Shown here piece by piece: positions 24,344 to 34,304 of a stretch of DNA of 51,804 nt. The notes beneath the pieces were generated by a model, which had not been told where the DNA came from, searched no databases, and worked only from the letters and a program-made list of their open reading frames with translations. Position numbers and translations under genes: made by a program. The first letter of the stretch is position 1; the number at the start of each line of letters is the position of its first letter. The DNA is from JACQXM01 sp964569425 (GTDB lineage: Bacteria; Planctomycetota; Phycisphaerae; UBA1845), in the NCBI GenBank assembly GCA_964569425.1, contig CAZMVD010000018.1:1-51804 (forward strand). The letters run 5' to 3'.

Positions 24344-24361
24344 CCGGAATGTCCATTCCGG
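24344..24361. repeat. Palindrome between the phosphatase and ferritin genes
   Basis: CCGGAAT GTCC ATTCCGG, seven-base arms and a four-base loop. It could be a weak terminator or another intergenic repeat; no T-run follows. Confidence 0.4.
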
Positions 24362-24510
24362 CGGTTCCGGACTTGCGGGCCAACGCGGCGGGGCTAGGAT
24401 CGAAGAAGCGTATCGGAGCGAGTCGGCATGATATTGGAGCGTTTCGACCTGACGACAAAGCGCAGCCCGCTTTTCGGATGGCCGGATCCTGGCAAGGGAG
24501 AACCAGAGTG

Positions 24511-25008
24511 ATGATGATTTCCGAGGCGATGAACGCCAAGCTGAATGACCAGGTGACCGCGGAGTTCGGGGCGGCGCATAAGTACTTGTCGATGGCGTGC
24601 GTGTTTGACCGGATGGGGCTGAAGATTCTCTGCGCGCGGTTCATCGAGCAGTACGAAGAAGAACTCGACCATGCGATGCGCATCGTGCACTACCTGCGCG
24701 AGGTGGGCGGCACGGTGAAGCTCGAGGGCGTGACCAAGCCGCCGGCGGACTTCAAGTCCGTGGAGCAGATTGTGCAGGCGGCGCTGGACAGCGAGTGGGA
24801 CATTACCCGGAAGATCAACGATCTGGTTACGCTGGCGGACAGCGAAAAGGACTATGCGACGCGGAGCTTCCTGAAGTGGTTTGTGGACGAACAAGTGGAA
24901 GAAGTGTCAAGCATGTCGGATCTGCTGACGCTGGTGAAGCTGGCGGGGCCGAACATTCTGCAAGTCGAGGCCCGCGTCCGATCCGAGATGTCGAAAAAGG
25001 ACAAGTAG
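24511..25008 (+). CDS. ftnA: Ferritin (FtnA-like)
   Basis: A 165-residue ferritin subunit that would form a 24-mer iron-storage shell in the cytoplasm. Ferroxidase-centre residues are visible: Glu in AEFGAAHKYLSMACVFDRMG, the E-x2-H pair in EEELDHAMRI, and Glu residues in SFLKWFVDEQVEEVSSM. Length is normal, and no haem-ligand Met typical of bacterioferritin is evident. I chose ATG 24511, with AAGGGAG about ten bases upstream. It is followed by the intergenic region that carries the Rex-like operator; whether it shares that control is unknown. Confidence 0.93.
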   Translation: MMISEAMNAKLNDQVTAEFGAAHKYLSMACVFDRMGLKILCARFIEQYEEELDHAMRIVHYLREVGGTVKLEGVTKPPADFKSVEQIVQAALDSEWDITRKINDLVTLADSEKDYATRSFLKWFVDEQVEEVSSMSDLLTLVKLAGPNILQVEARVRSEMSKKDK

Positions 25009-25137
25009 CCACAACGGTCCTCGGTAACTAGAGGCAGTTGCATGGGTTTGCTCCCGCAACGTTGATCATGCGGCGGGCGCCCCGCCGTTCGAACGCGCCA
25101 CGTCCTGCCAAGGGATCGAATTTGGTTCGCCACGGAC

Positions 25138-25166
25138 TTGACTTACTTCGTGAAAGATAGAACAAT
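25138..25166 (+). promoter_or_regulatory. Weak sigma-70-like promoter candidate
   Basis: TTGACT (25138-25143) and AACAAT (25161-25166) separated by 17 bases. The -35 matches five of six and the -10 four of six bases. The Rex-like dyad would lie about 80 bases downstream of the start point. Confidence 0.3.
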
Positions 25167-25244
25167 CCGCGCGACCGGAGAGGAACATGGGCCGTATGGG
25201 GATTGAAGTCGCCGACATCGCGCCGCCCCAAGTGTTTTCGTTTT

Positions 25245-25278
25245 GTGACCATTTGTGAAAATATTCACAAACGGTCAC
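25245..25278. promoter_or_regulatory. Rex-type operator within a 15-base-arm dyad
   Basis: The core TTGTGAAAATATTCACAA (25253-25270) fits TTGTGAA-N4-TTCACAA, the Rex repressor operator, with perfect arms. The symmetry extends outward through GTGACC (25245-25250) and GGTCAC (25273-25278), with one mismatch in 15-base arms. The inner TGTGA-N6-TCACA also fits CRP-family sites, so the binding protein is not certain. It sits 48 bases upstream of the first gene of the respiratory cluster. Confidence 0.75.
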
Positions 25279-25325
25279 TGGGGTGGTCGGACGAGTGTTG
25301 GACGGGTTGGGGTCGATCGTTCGTA

Positions 25326-26570
25326 ATGCCGGGCGTAGAGATGGCGATGGAAGAGAACCCTCCACGTCAAGCTGAATCAAGCGGTGAGAACCCTTTGACG
25401 GGTCGCGGAGGTTCTCCCGCGGGTGATGAGGCCCACCGCACGGACAAGCACGATGACCCTGTCAAAGTGGTATCCCAATCTCGGCACGAGGGTGATCACG
25501 TTGGCGGGCAGGGAATGGGAATCGCGCCGCGGACCGAACACGAGGGCGGCGGCGGGGCCGAGCCGGACATTGAGCCGCTGACGCTTTCGCTGCTGGGCAA
25601 GTTCTTTGGCGTTCCGCTACTGATCATCGGGTTTATCGTGGGCGGCGCGGTGGTGGTGGTGTTGCTCTTCGGGGCACCCGGTTCGCCGAAGCCGCGAAGT
25701 ATTGAAGACATCCTCACGGGCATCGAAGCCCACTCCGGCGAGCGCAGCATGGGCATGCTTCTGCCCCCCGGGAAGGAGTATTGGCAAACCGCGCTGGAGC
25801 TGGCCGAGCGGCTGGAGAAGGACGCCCTTCCCCCGGAACAGCTCGCCCAGATTGCGGAGCGAACCGGGGCGATTGTGCGGGCCGATCTGGCGGAGATCGC
25901 GCGCGCGGCGGAACGGTCGGAGGCGCCGTCGGTGCACCCGATGAAACCGCGGCTCGACTATCTGATTCGTGCCCTGGGGCACACGCGTCATCCGTCGGCG
26001 GTGGAGGTATTGCGCGGCGTTGTCGAGGAGGGACGCGAACCGTACACACGCGTGGCGGTGATGGCGCTGGGGAATCTGCACGACATTCCCGAGGCGCGCG
26101 CGACGACGAAGTCGATTGTGAGGGTGCTGCGTTCGACCGACGCCAATGAGACACGCCTTGCGGCCTGCACGGTGCTCTCGGTTCTGGCGGCGCCGGGAAA
26201 CGCGGAGGTGATCGCAGCCCTGAACGAGGCGCGGCTCGGCGGCGCGGGCGAAGTGGAATGGTCGGCGTCGCTGGCGTTGGCGCGGCTGGGAAGTGACGCG
26301 GGCCGCACGACGTTGCTGGACTTGCTTGATCGTCGATTCTGGGAGACGGGCGAGCGCTATCAGGTGGTGGACGAGAAGGGCGTGGTTAGACGCTATGCGA
26401 TGCCGCCGCAGCGAGTGGAAGGACTGCTGGTCGCCGCGATCGACGCCGCCGCGCAGCTGGACGATCGTGACTTGTGGGATTCGATAGATCGGCTACAGTC
26501 TGACGAGTCGCGGGCAGTCGCGCGTCATGCGGCGGATGTCGTCCGCAAACGCGGTTCATCAGACAACTGA
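25326..26570 (+). CDS. HEAT-repeat membrane protein at the head of the respiratory cluster
   Basis: 414 residues, no named family. A polar N-terminal region of about 85 residues is followed by one transmembrane helix (VPLLIIGFIVGGAVVVVLLF). The C-terminal 270 residues form alpha-helical repeats of HEAT type: PRLDYLIRALGHTRHPSAVE, YTRVAVMALGNLHDIPEARA, TRLAACTVLSVLAAPGNAEV and WSASLALARLGSDAGRTTLL. Such repeats bind proteins. Being first in the cluster and directly upstream of the Rieske gene, it may help assemble the bc complex; this is inference. ATG 25326 is chosen; ATGs at 25341 and 25347 are alternatives, none with a strong ribosome site. Confidence 0.78.
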   Translation: MPGVEMAMEENPPRQAESSGENPLTGRGGSPAGDEAHRTDKHDDPVKVVSQSRHEGDHVGGQGMGIAPRTEHEGGGGAEPDIEPLTLSLLGKFFGVPLLIIGFIVGGAVVVVLLFGAPGSPKPRSIEDILTGIEAHSGERSMGMLLPPGKEYWQTALELAERLEKDALPPEQLAQIAERTGAIVRADLAEIARAAERSEAPSVHPMKPRLDYLIRALGHTRHPSAVEVLRGVVEEGREPYTRVAVMALGNLHDIPEARATTKSIVRVLRSTDANETRLAACTVLSVLAAPGNAEVIAALNEARLGGAGEVEWSASLALARLGSDAGRTTLLDLLDRRFWETGERYQVVDEKGVVRRYAMPPQRVEGLLVAAIDAAAQLDDRDLWDSIDRLQSDESRAVARHAADVVRKRGSSDN

Positions 26571-26592
26571 AGCGGAGCAACAGGAACGGGCG

Positions 26593-27753
26593 ATGGCCAC
26601 CAAAGAAGTCGTCACCAAGGTGTGGATTGAACCCGGCTGCATCGTGTGTGATGCGTGCGAGAACGCCGCGCCCACCGTGTTTCACGTGACAGACGATACG
26701 TGCGTCATTCGCCCGGAGGCGCTCAGCCCCGATTTCACCAAGCCGCTGTCGCAGGATATCAAGGACGCCGCCGAAGAATGCCCGGTGGACGTGATCAAGT
26801 TCGAGACGGTGGCGCAAGAAGTTTCAGACGCGGAAGCGGCCGCGGAGCCGGCGGCGACCAAGGAATCGGAGGCGGCACCCGCGGCGGCCGAGCAGAAGTC
26901 GGCGGCGACCGGCGAGGGTGCGCACGCTGCGCCTGCCAAGAAGCCCGCGACGGCTGCGGCGAAGAAGCCGGAGGCGCCGCCCAAGAAGGAAACAGCCGCA
27001 CCCAAGAAGGCTGCGGAGCCGGTGGCGGCATCGGCCGCATCACCGGCGCCGCCGAGCGCGGGAGGGCTGGACCCCTCGATCCAGGCCTTGCTGCGGGCGG
27101 CAACGGCGCGGGGCGGTCATGCGAGCATACTGAAGCGGGCGGGAGATTCGTCGGAGACGGCGGAACACTGGAAGCGGCAGGATCCGAGTGAACTTCCGCC
27201 GGACGCGCGGCAGGCACGAGTGATCGAGGCGGCGCGAAAGGCGCGACAGGATCCCGCGATGTCGCGGCGTGCGTTTGCGGGCAGCGCAGCGCTGACGGTG
27301 GGTTGGGTGGCGTTCGGCAGCGGGCTGGGGATATCGATCGGCCCGGCGTTCGGCCGTTTCATGATGCCCAACGTTCTGGAAGAGCCCGATCCGCGGGTCC
27401 TGGTCGGCAAGTTGCAACAATATGTGGAAATGGCGCCGGGCGACGTCAATGAAGATTACAAGCCGCAGGGTATCTGGATGATCCGGGAAGAGGATCGGAT
27501 TGCGGCATTGAACATCATCTGTACGCACCTGGGCTGCATTCCGACGTGGCTGCCGAATGATCGCAAGTTCAAGTGTCCGTGCCACGGCAGCGGGTACAAG
27601 CCCAACGGCATCAACTTCGAGGGGCCGACCCCGCGGCCGCTGGAGCGGTTCCGCCTGACGGTGGAAGACGGCATACTGGTGGTGGACAAGAGCAAGAAGT
27701 ATCAGTACGAACTCGGCCAATGGGACATGCCGGGGAGCTATCTTCCGGTATAA
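26593..27753 (+). CDS. Ferredoxin-Rieske fusion protein of a cytochrome bc complex
   Basis: 386 residues in three parts. Residues 1-75 form a small ferredoxin-like domain with CIVCDACENAAP (Cys 16, 19, 22) and a fourth Cys in EECPVDVIKF, suggesting one 4Fe-4S cluster. A linker of about 90 residues rich in Ala, Lys, Pro and Glu follows. Residues about 230-265 hold the membrane anchor (SRRAFAGSAALTVGWVAFGS), then a Rieske 2Fe-2S domain with CTHLGC (Cys310, His312) and CPCHGS (Cys328, His331). The Rieske part passes electrons from quinol to cytochrome c. The attached ferredoxin domain is unusual and may add another electron entry. ATG 26593 has AGGAA upstream. Confidence 0.9.
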   Translation: MATKEVVTKVWIEPGCIVCDACENAAPTVFHVTDDTCVIRPEALSPDFTKPLSQDIKDAAEECPVDVIKFETVAQEVSDAEAAAEPAATKESEAAPAAAEQKSAATGEGAHAAPAKKPATAAAKKPEAPPKKETAAPKKAAEPVAASAASPAPPSAGGLDPSIQALLRAATARGGHASILKRAGDSSETAEHWKRQDPSELPPDARQARVIEAARKARQDPAMSRRAFAGSAALTVGWVAFGSGLGISIGPAFGRFMMPNVLEEPDPRVLVGKLQQYVEMAPGDVNEDYKPQGIWMIREEDRIAALNIICTHLGCIPTWLPNDRKFKCPCHGSGYKPNGINFEGPTPRPLERFRLTVEDGILVVDKSKKYQYELGQWDMPGSYLPV

Positions 27754-27959
27754 CCAGGCGAGAGAAGTTCGACAGGCCAACAGGCGCGGTGAACCACGAA
27801 GGGCGAATCGGGCCGGACGAACGCGGAGTCAGGGAGGTTGTACGTACGAGTTGACGGGCCGCGGTGGATGGGCCCGCGCGTCGCAGGCCGAGGTCCTGGT
27901 GACACGATAACCCTTTCGAGATACGAGTTGTACGGGCGGCGGCGCACCAACTGCGAGGT

Positions 27960-28775
27960 GTGAACGCAGCCAAAGAGGGACTGGCGAATCAGATTATGTT
28001 GGCGCGTATCGGAAACTGGATTCGAGAAGGACAGATCTGGGGGAGCATTTTCCGCCACGGCGTTCCGCGTGACCGCCGGACGCGGGCGATGGCGGTGCTG
28101 AGCAACGTGTTTCTGCACCTGCACCCGGTGGCGATTCGCAAGAGCGGCATCCGCCTTTCCTTCACGTGGTGCATGGGCGGGCTGACGTTTTTCCTGTTCC
28201 TGGTGGAAATCGTGACGGGCGTGTTGTTGATGTTCTATTACCGTCCGACGGTTGAGTACGCTTATTTCGACATTCAGGGTTTGCGGGCGCACGTCACGCT
28301 GGGATTGCTGCGCGAGCTGCATCGTTGGGGTGCGCACGCGATGATCATCGCGATCTGGCTGCACATGCTGCGGGTGTTCCTAACGGGCAGTTACAAGCCG
28401 CCGCGGGAATTCAACTGGAGCGTGGGCGTGATCCTGCTGGTGCTTACGCTGCTGCTTTCGTTCACGGGCTATCTGCTCCCCTGGGACCAGTTGGCGATGT
28501 GGGCGATCACGGTGGGGTCCAACATGGCCCGTGCGACGCCGATCGCGGGGATGGAGGGTCCGCTGACGTCGTTCATTCAGATCGGCGGCGTGCCGCTGGT
28601 CCACGCCGGGGATGACGCGCGATTCGGGCTGCTGGCAGGCACGTACGTGGGGCCCAATGCGCTGCTGCGCTTTTACGTACTTCATTGTGTGTTTATCCCG
28701 GTGGTGGTGACGGTGCTGCTGGCGGTGCATTTCTGGCGCATCCGCAAGGACGGCGGCATCAGCGGTCCGCTGTAG
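27960..28775 (+). CDS. Cytochrome b, N-terminal (petB-like) subunit
   Basis: A 271-residue membrane subunit carrying the two b haems of a quinol-cytochrome c oxidoreductase. Helices include LTFFLFLVEIVTGVLLMFYY, the haem His-containing ELHRWGAHAMIIAIWLHMLR, LLVLTLLLSFTGYLLPWDQL, and a last helix with LHCVFIPVVVTVLLAVHFW. The paired histidines HRWGAH/HMLR and LHCVF/AVHFW fit the four haem ligands, and TGYLLPWDQ is conserved in petB. The C-terminal half of mitochondrial-type cytochrome b is encoded separately by the next gene. The start is GTG 27960; ATG 27996 is an alternative. It is preceded by 206 bases without a gene. Confidence 0.92.
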   Translation: MNAAKEGLANQIMLARIGNWIREGQIWGSIFRHGVPRDRRTRAMAVLSNVFLHLHPVAIRKSGIRLSFTWCMGGLTFFLFLVEIVTGVLLMFYYRPTVEYAYFDIQGLRAHVTLGLLRELHRWGAHAMIIAIWLHMLRVFLTGSYKPPREFNWSVGVILLVLTLLLSFTGYLLPWDQLAMWAITVGSNMARATPIAGMEGPLTSFIQIGGVPLVHAGDDARFGLLAGTYVGPNALLRFYVLHCVFIPVVVTVLLAVHFWRIRKDGGISGPL

Positions 28776-28834
28776 GGCGAGTCCGTCGAGTGAACTGCCG
28801 GCACGTCGCGACCGTGCCGCGCTGGAAGTGAAGC

Positions 28835-29941
<1,107 letters not shown>

Positions 29942-30013
29942 GACGGGGACGGCCGGATACCGCGGCGCGGCGGTCCGCGTCGGCCCCCGAGTTGAAGTTG
30001 GAAACCTAGTCTC

Positions 30014-33000
30014 ATGCCAGTTTCCGAAGATCGGCTATACCAGCCGGAGAAGATCAACCTGTGGTTTGCGGTCAGCAGCGTGCTGATGACCGTGTCGATT
30101 CTGTGGTTCATCGCGGTGGATTACGATCGACCGTGGCGGCAACATCAGGCCGGTTACTTTACGGGCAAAGCGGCGCTGGCGCACCTGGAGTATCTCGACG
30201 CGATCCGCGAAGAGAAGCGCGTGGCGCTGGAAGAGTCGCAGGCGCGGCTGGCCGACGCGCAACAATACCTTGAAACCACGGCGGGAGCGAAACTGGCGGC
30301 GCTGCGGAAGGAGCTGGCGGAGGCCGACTTTCATTTCAAGCGATCCAACGCGCCCTGGAGTTCGGCCAGCCAGGTGCTGGACGTGACGCGGGATTCGTAT
30401 GAAAAGGCGCTGGGCCAGTACGGCGAGAAACACCCGCGCACGGAGGCGGCGCACGCGCAATACCGCGCGGAAGAGGAAAACGTCGACCGGCTGCGCAAAG
30501 AAAAGGAACATTGGGAGGACCTCAAGCGTCAGCTCGAGGGGCAGATCAAGGAGATCGAGGCGCCGATGCGCACCGCGGAGAAGGCGGTGCGCGACCTGGA
30601 GGAACTGGCCGCCGCCGCGTTGCAGAAGGACCAGCAGTTCCGCGGGGTGCTGACCGACCAGGGGCTGCTGGGCGGCTTGCCGGTGGTGAGCTGGATCATC
30701 AATGCGCCGCTGCTGGATTTTACGGCGCCGAAGAACACGCCGGGACGGTACCAGGTCAATCAGCTTGTGCTGCCCGAGGTGCGGCAGCAACTCAATTACC
30801 TGGAAACGTATACCACGGACCGATGCACCACCTGCCATGTGTCCATCGCGGACCCGGAGTTTTCGCGTGATCGGCTGGCGCAGAAGCTGGAGCGGTCGTT
30901 GCCGGGCATTTACGAGGCGTTGCAGCGCATGGGCGAGACGGGCGAAGAGCCGCCCCCCCCACCGTTGGTGGCGGGCGGACAGACGCCTTTGCCGGCGGGC
31001 AAGGTCACCGAGCACTGGAATGAGCTCAGCCGCAAGCAGCAGGATGAGTATTTTGCGGCGCTGCTGGCGCAGGTGAACCGTTACCTGAAACTCAGCGGGC
31101 GCAAGACCATATCGCTGGCCCAGCCGCTGCTGGCGCACCCCGACCTGGACCTTTATGTGACCACGGACTCTCCGCACCCGATGGCCAAGGTGGGGTGTAC
31201 GGTGTGCCACGAGGGTAATCCGCAGGAGACGGATTTTGTGTTCGCGTCGCATTCGCCGCCGACGCACGCGATTCAGAAGGAATGGGAAGAGAAGTATTAC
31301 ATTCGCCGACTGGGCGTTCCGAACTGCACGTTTGAAACGGTGCAGCATTACTGGGACCGGCCGATGCTGCTTCCGCAGTATACGGAAGCGGGCTGTGCCA
31401 AGTGCCACACCGAGGTGGCGGATATCCATCGGTTTCGGGGAGAGTCGCAGGGGACGAAGATCAACCTGGGCCGTCATCTTTTTACGCAAACCGGGTGCGT
31501 GAACTGCCACGCGATGGATGATATTCCGGACGCGCGGCGCGTGGGACCGGATCTGTCGCACATTGCGGCGAAGCTCAAGCCGGAGTTTGTGGAGTCTTGG
31601 GCCTATTTTCCGCAGAAGTTCCGCCCGTCGACATTGATGCCGCATTTCTTCAAACAGGAGAACATGCTGCCGGACAGCGCGAACCAGTTTGATCCGACGC
31701 CCGAAATGCGTACGGAGACAGAAGTAGCGGCCATTCGGCGGTATCTGTTTGCGGTGTCGAAGGACTGGGCGCCGATCGAAAAGCCGGCGGAGGTGGCGGG
31801 CGACGTGGAACGCGGGCGCCTACTGTTCCGAGAGGTCGGCTGCCTGGGCTGTCACGCCAATCTCGCGGAGTTCGGCGAGGAGTGGATCACGCGGGACATC
31901 GTTCACCGTGAGTGCATTGACGAGGAAACGGCGCGCTCTCGCTANNNNNNNNNNTATGCGCTGCAGCATTTTCCGGCGGAGAATGAGTCATTCTTCGAGC
32001 CCGATGAGCACCGTTTCGACCCGGAACGCGGCTACCAGCCCCCGATCTTCAGCCGGGTGGGGCCGGAGCTGTCGGGGATCGGATCCAAGGCAACGTTCGA
32101 GTGGCTGTACGCGTGGGTTTCCGATCCGGCGCAGTTTTCACCGGAGACGAAGATGCCGAACCTGCGGCTATCGCCCGCGGAGGCCGCCGACATTGCCGCC
32201 TACCTGGCGACGCTCAGGCACGATGCGTTCGCGCAGGAGTCGTTTGCGCTGAACGACGAGCGGCGGGCGATGGCCGACTCGCTGATGTTCGACCTGCTGG
32301 CGGCGCAGCGTTCGGAGCGCCGGAGCCGGGCGATCATGGCAGACGAGGGAGGCGACCTGTCGGAGATGCTGCGCATGCTGATCGCGCCGTCGCCCAATGC
32401 GTCGGCGGCGGAGAAGCAGCGTGCGTACGACATCGTGTCGAGCATGAGCCTGGAGGACAAGAAGCTGGCGTTCCTGGGCAACAAGATGATCAGCCATTAC
32501 GGGTGTTATGCGTGCCATACGATTCCCGGGTTCGAGGAGGCCACGCCGCCGGGAACCAATCTGACCACCTGGGGGCAGAAACCGATCACGCAGCTTGATT
32601 TTGCGTTCTACGATCACGCGTTTCACCACATGCGGCACGAGAAAGAAAAGGAATTCGGTCATCTCTATCCGCTCGATGCCGACGAACTGAATTATTGGTC
32701 GCCCGGCACGAACCCGGAGGAGCAGATTACCCATACCCATGCGGCGTTTGCCAAGCACAAGATGCTGAATCCGCGGATCTGGGACCGGGAGAAGATCAAG
32801 CGTCCGTATGACAAGCTGAAGATGCCAAACTTCTATTTCACGGAGAAGGAGGCCGAAGCGCTGACCACGTATCTTCTCTCCCGGGTTTCGCCGCGCGTGC
32901 ATGATGTGCTGAAGGTGGATTATCGGGGGCCGAAAGGCGCGATCGCCGCGGGGCGGCATCTGACGCGCGAGCTGAACTGCGTGGGCTGTCACCAGATCGA

Positions 33001-34192
33001 GAACAACGTACCGACCATTCAGCAGTATTTCCGGCGGAAGGCGTCCGGGCGGGAGATTTTCGATGAAACGAACGCACCGCCGCTGCTGTGGGGCGAGGGC
33101 GCCAAGGTGCAGCATCCGTGGTTTCACCGGTTTCTGCAGCACGTGGAAACGCTTCGGCCGTGGCTGGTGGTGAGGATGCCGAGTTTCCAACTGACGGGCG
33201 AGCAGGCGACGACCCTGGTGGAGTATTTTGCGGCGCTCAGCCAGCAGGACGCCAAAGAACTCAAGCAGTATCTGGACCCCTTGCGCGAGCATCTGGGACT
33301 AACGGCTACGGGTGAGAGTGGGGACGGCGCGGCAGCGGTGAAGGACAGCGACTGGTTCGAGGCGGATTCGCTCGAGCCGAGCGTAGCGGCGCTGCGGCGT
33401 TGGGCGGTGGAGCGCAAGGTCATGCGGCAGATCGAGCTTGACCCGCTGCGCACTCCGCAGAATCGATTCCGGGAGGCGCATGCGCGACTGGTGGAGCGCG
33501 CCGAGTTCCTGCGGGAACTGTACGACGTGGCCTATCCCTTTGTGGAGCCGCCCAAGCCGGGCATGCCGGACGAGCGCTATCAACGGGGCGGGCGGTTTCT
33601 CAATGACATGGGCTGCCTGAAATGTCACGTTCTCGGTCCGATGCTGCCGGGGCCGGCGAAGAACACCGACGAGTTTGTGCAGGTGTATCGGCTGGACGCG
33701 GTTCGCGGCTCCGGGGAGGAGGCGATTGCGGTTCTCAACGGGGTTCCCTATCCGGTGGGCGCGGAGATCGACGGACACCGGTTGGTGGGCGCGGAGAACA
33801 TCTACTACGACAGCGGCGATATCGAGACGAAGGCGTACATCGAGGGGGCCAACGCGCAGGGCGAGACGGAGCGCATCCTGCTGCAGGCGGCCAGTGCGCC
33901 CAATCTCGGGCTGACGTATCAGCGTTTGCGGCGCGGCTGGGTGATCGACTGGATGCTGGAGCCGCAATTGATTCAACCGGGCACCAAGATGCCGCAGAAC
34001 TTTTCGGGCGGGGAGAGCCCCTTTGCGGGAGATGAGCAGTATCCGGGCACGGGACGGGACCATATCGAGCTGCTGGTCGACTTCCTGTATGACGCGGGCC
34101 ACCGCAACGCGCGTGTGCCGCTGCCCAAGCTGCTGGCCCCGGCCGCGGCGGAGGATTTCGACGAAGATGGTGCTGAGGAGTTTGAGGACTAA
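30014..34192 (+). CDS. Eight-haem membrane-anchored cytochrome c with long coiled coil
   Basis: About 1392 residues as drawn, with an assembly gap inside. One N-terminal transmembrane helix (about 16-35) is followed by a coiled coil at about 55-215, rich in Glu, Lys and Ala. Eight CxxCH haem motifs begin at Cys 271, 395, 461, 495, 610, 831, 989 and 1201. Several are in cytochrome c domains with distal Met patterns such as FRPSTLMPHFF, SPETKMPNLRLSPAEAADIA and KLKMPNFYFTEKEAEAL. It probably replaces cytochrome c1 and carries electrons toward the oxidase encoded downstream. ATG 30014 follows cytochrome b by 72 bases. The run of 10 N after residue 643 means true length and frame there are unverified. 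Confidence 0.9.
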   Translation: MPVSEDRLYQPEKINLWFAVSSVLMTVSILWFIAVDYDRPWRQHQAGYFTGKAALAHLEYLDAIREEKRVALEESQARLADAQQYLETTAGAKLAALRKELAEADFHFKRSNAPWSSASQVLDVTRDSYEKALGQYGEKHPRTEAAHAQYRAEEENVDRLRKEKEHWEDLKRQLEGQIKEIEAPMRTAEKAVRDLEELAAAALQKDQQFRGVLTDQGLLGGLPVVSWIINAPLLDFTAPKNTPGRYQVNQLVLPEVRQQLNYLETYTTDRCTTCHVSIADPEFSRDRLAQKLERSLPGIYEALQRMGETGEEPPPPPLVAGGQTPLPAGKVTEHWNELSRKQQDEYFAALLAQVNRYLKLSGRKTISLAQPLLAHPDLDLYVTTDSPHPMAKVGCTVCHEGNPQETDFVFASHSPPTHAIQKEWEEKYYIRRLGVPNCTFETVQHYWDRPMLLPQYTEAGCAKCHTEVADIHRFRGESQGTKINLGRHLFTQTGCVNCHAMDDIPDARRVGPDLSHIAAKLKPEFVESWAYFPQKFRPSTLMPHFFKQENMLPDSANQFDPTPEMRTETEVAAIRRYLFAVSKDWAPIEKPAEVAGDVERGRLLFREVGCLGCHANLAEFGEEWITRDIVHRECIDEETARSRXXXXYALQHFPAENESFFEPDEHRFDPERGYQPPIFSRVGPELSGIGSKATFEWLYAWVSDPAQFSPETKMPNLRLSPAEAADIAAYLATLRHDAFAQESFALNDERRAMADSLMFDLLAAQRSERRSRAIMADEGGDLSEMLRMLIAPSPNASAAEKQRAYDIVSSMSLEDKKLAFLGNKMISHYGCYACHTIPGFEEATPPGTNLTTWGQKPITQLDFAFYDHAFHHMRHEKEKEFGHLYPLDADELNYWSPGTNPEEQITHTHAAFAKHKMLNPRIWDREKIKRPYDKLKMPNFYFTEKEAEALTTYLLSRVSPRVHDVLKVDYRGPKGAIAAGRHLTRELNCVGCHQIENNVPTIQQYFRRKASGREIFDETNAPPLLWGEGAKVQHPWFHRFLQHVETLRPWLVVRMPSFQLTGEQATTLVEYFAALSQQDAKELKQYLDPLREHLGLTATGESGDGAAAVKDSDWFEADSLEPSVAALRRWAVERKVMRQIELDPLRTPQNRFREAHARLVERAEFLRELYDVAYPFVEPPKPGMPDERYQRGGRFLNDMGCLKCHVLGPMLPGPAKNTDEFVQVYRLDAVRGSGEEAIAVLNGVPYPVGAEIDGHRLVGAENIYYDSGDIETKAYIEGANAQGETERILLQAASAPNLGLTYQRLRRGWVIDWMLEPQLIQPGTKMPQNFSGGESPFAGDEQYPGTGRDHIELLVDFLYDAGHRNARVPLPKLLAPAAAEDFDEDGAEEFED
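31945..31954. other. Assembly gap (10 N) inside the multihaem cytochrome gene
   Basis: Ten undetermined bases. The frame stays open across them, but 10 is a common placeholder length, so bases or even a haem motif may be missing. Confidence 0.98.
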
Positions 34193-34304
34193 TATAAGGG
34201 TGTATGGCCGCATAGGGCGTTTCGCGGCGGGCGCTTGCGAAACGGCGGGTCATTCGTTACAAGAAGCGGTCGGAAAGTGCAACGGACTTGTGAGGAGAGC
34301 TCCC

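Larger units (their letters stand above)
25009..25325. other. Regulatory intergenic region before the respiratory operon
   Basis: 317 bases without a gene. It holds a possible sigma-70 promoter at 25138-25166 and a Rex-type dyad at 25245-25278, both listed separately. Sequence around the dyad is AT-richer than the surroundings. Confidence 0.6.

Noticed and set aside
25253..25270. Reading the dyad only as a CRP site
   Set aside because: Full arms TTGTGAA and TTCACAA fit Rex better; CRP-family binding is kept as an alternative in the finding.
26678..26692. TGTTTCACGTGACAGA, 14 of 16 match to the parS palindrome
   Set aside because: It encodes VFHVTD within the conserved ferredoxin domain and lies far from the parS cluster; codon content explains it.
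30035..31645. A 536-codon minus-strand frame opposite the multihaem cytochrome
   Set aside because: The plus strand carries CxxCH motifs in frame; the opposite frame is a composition effect.
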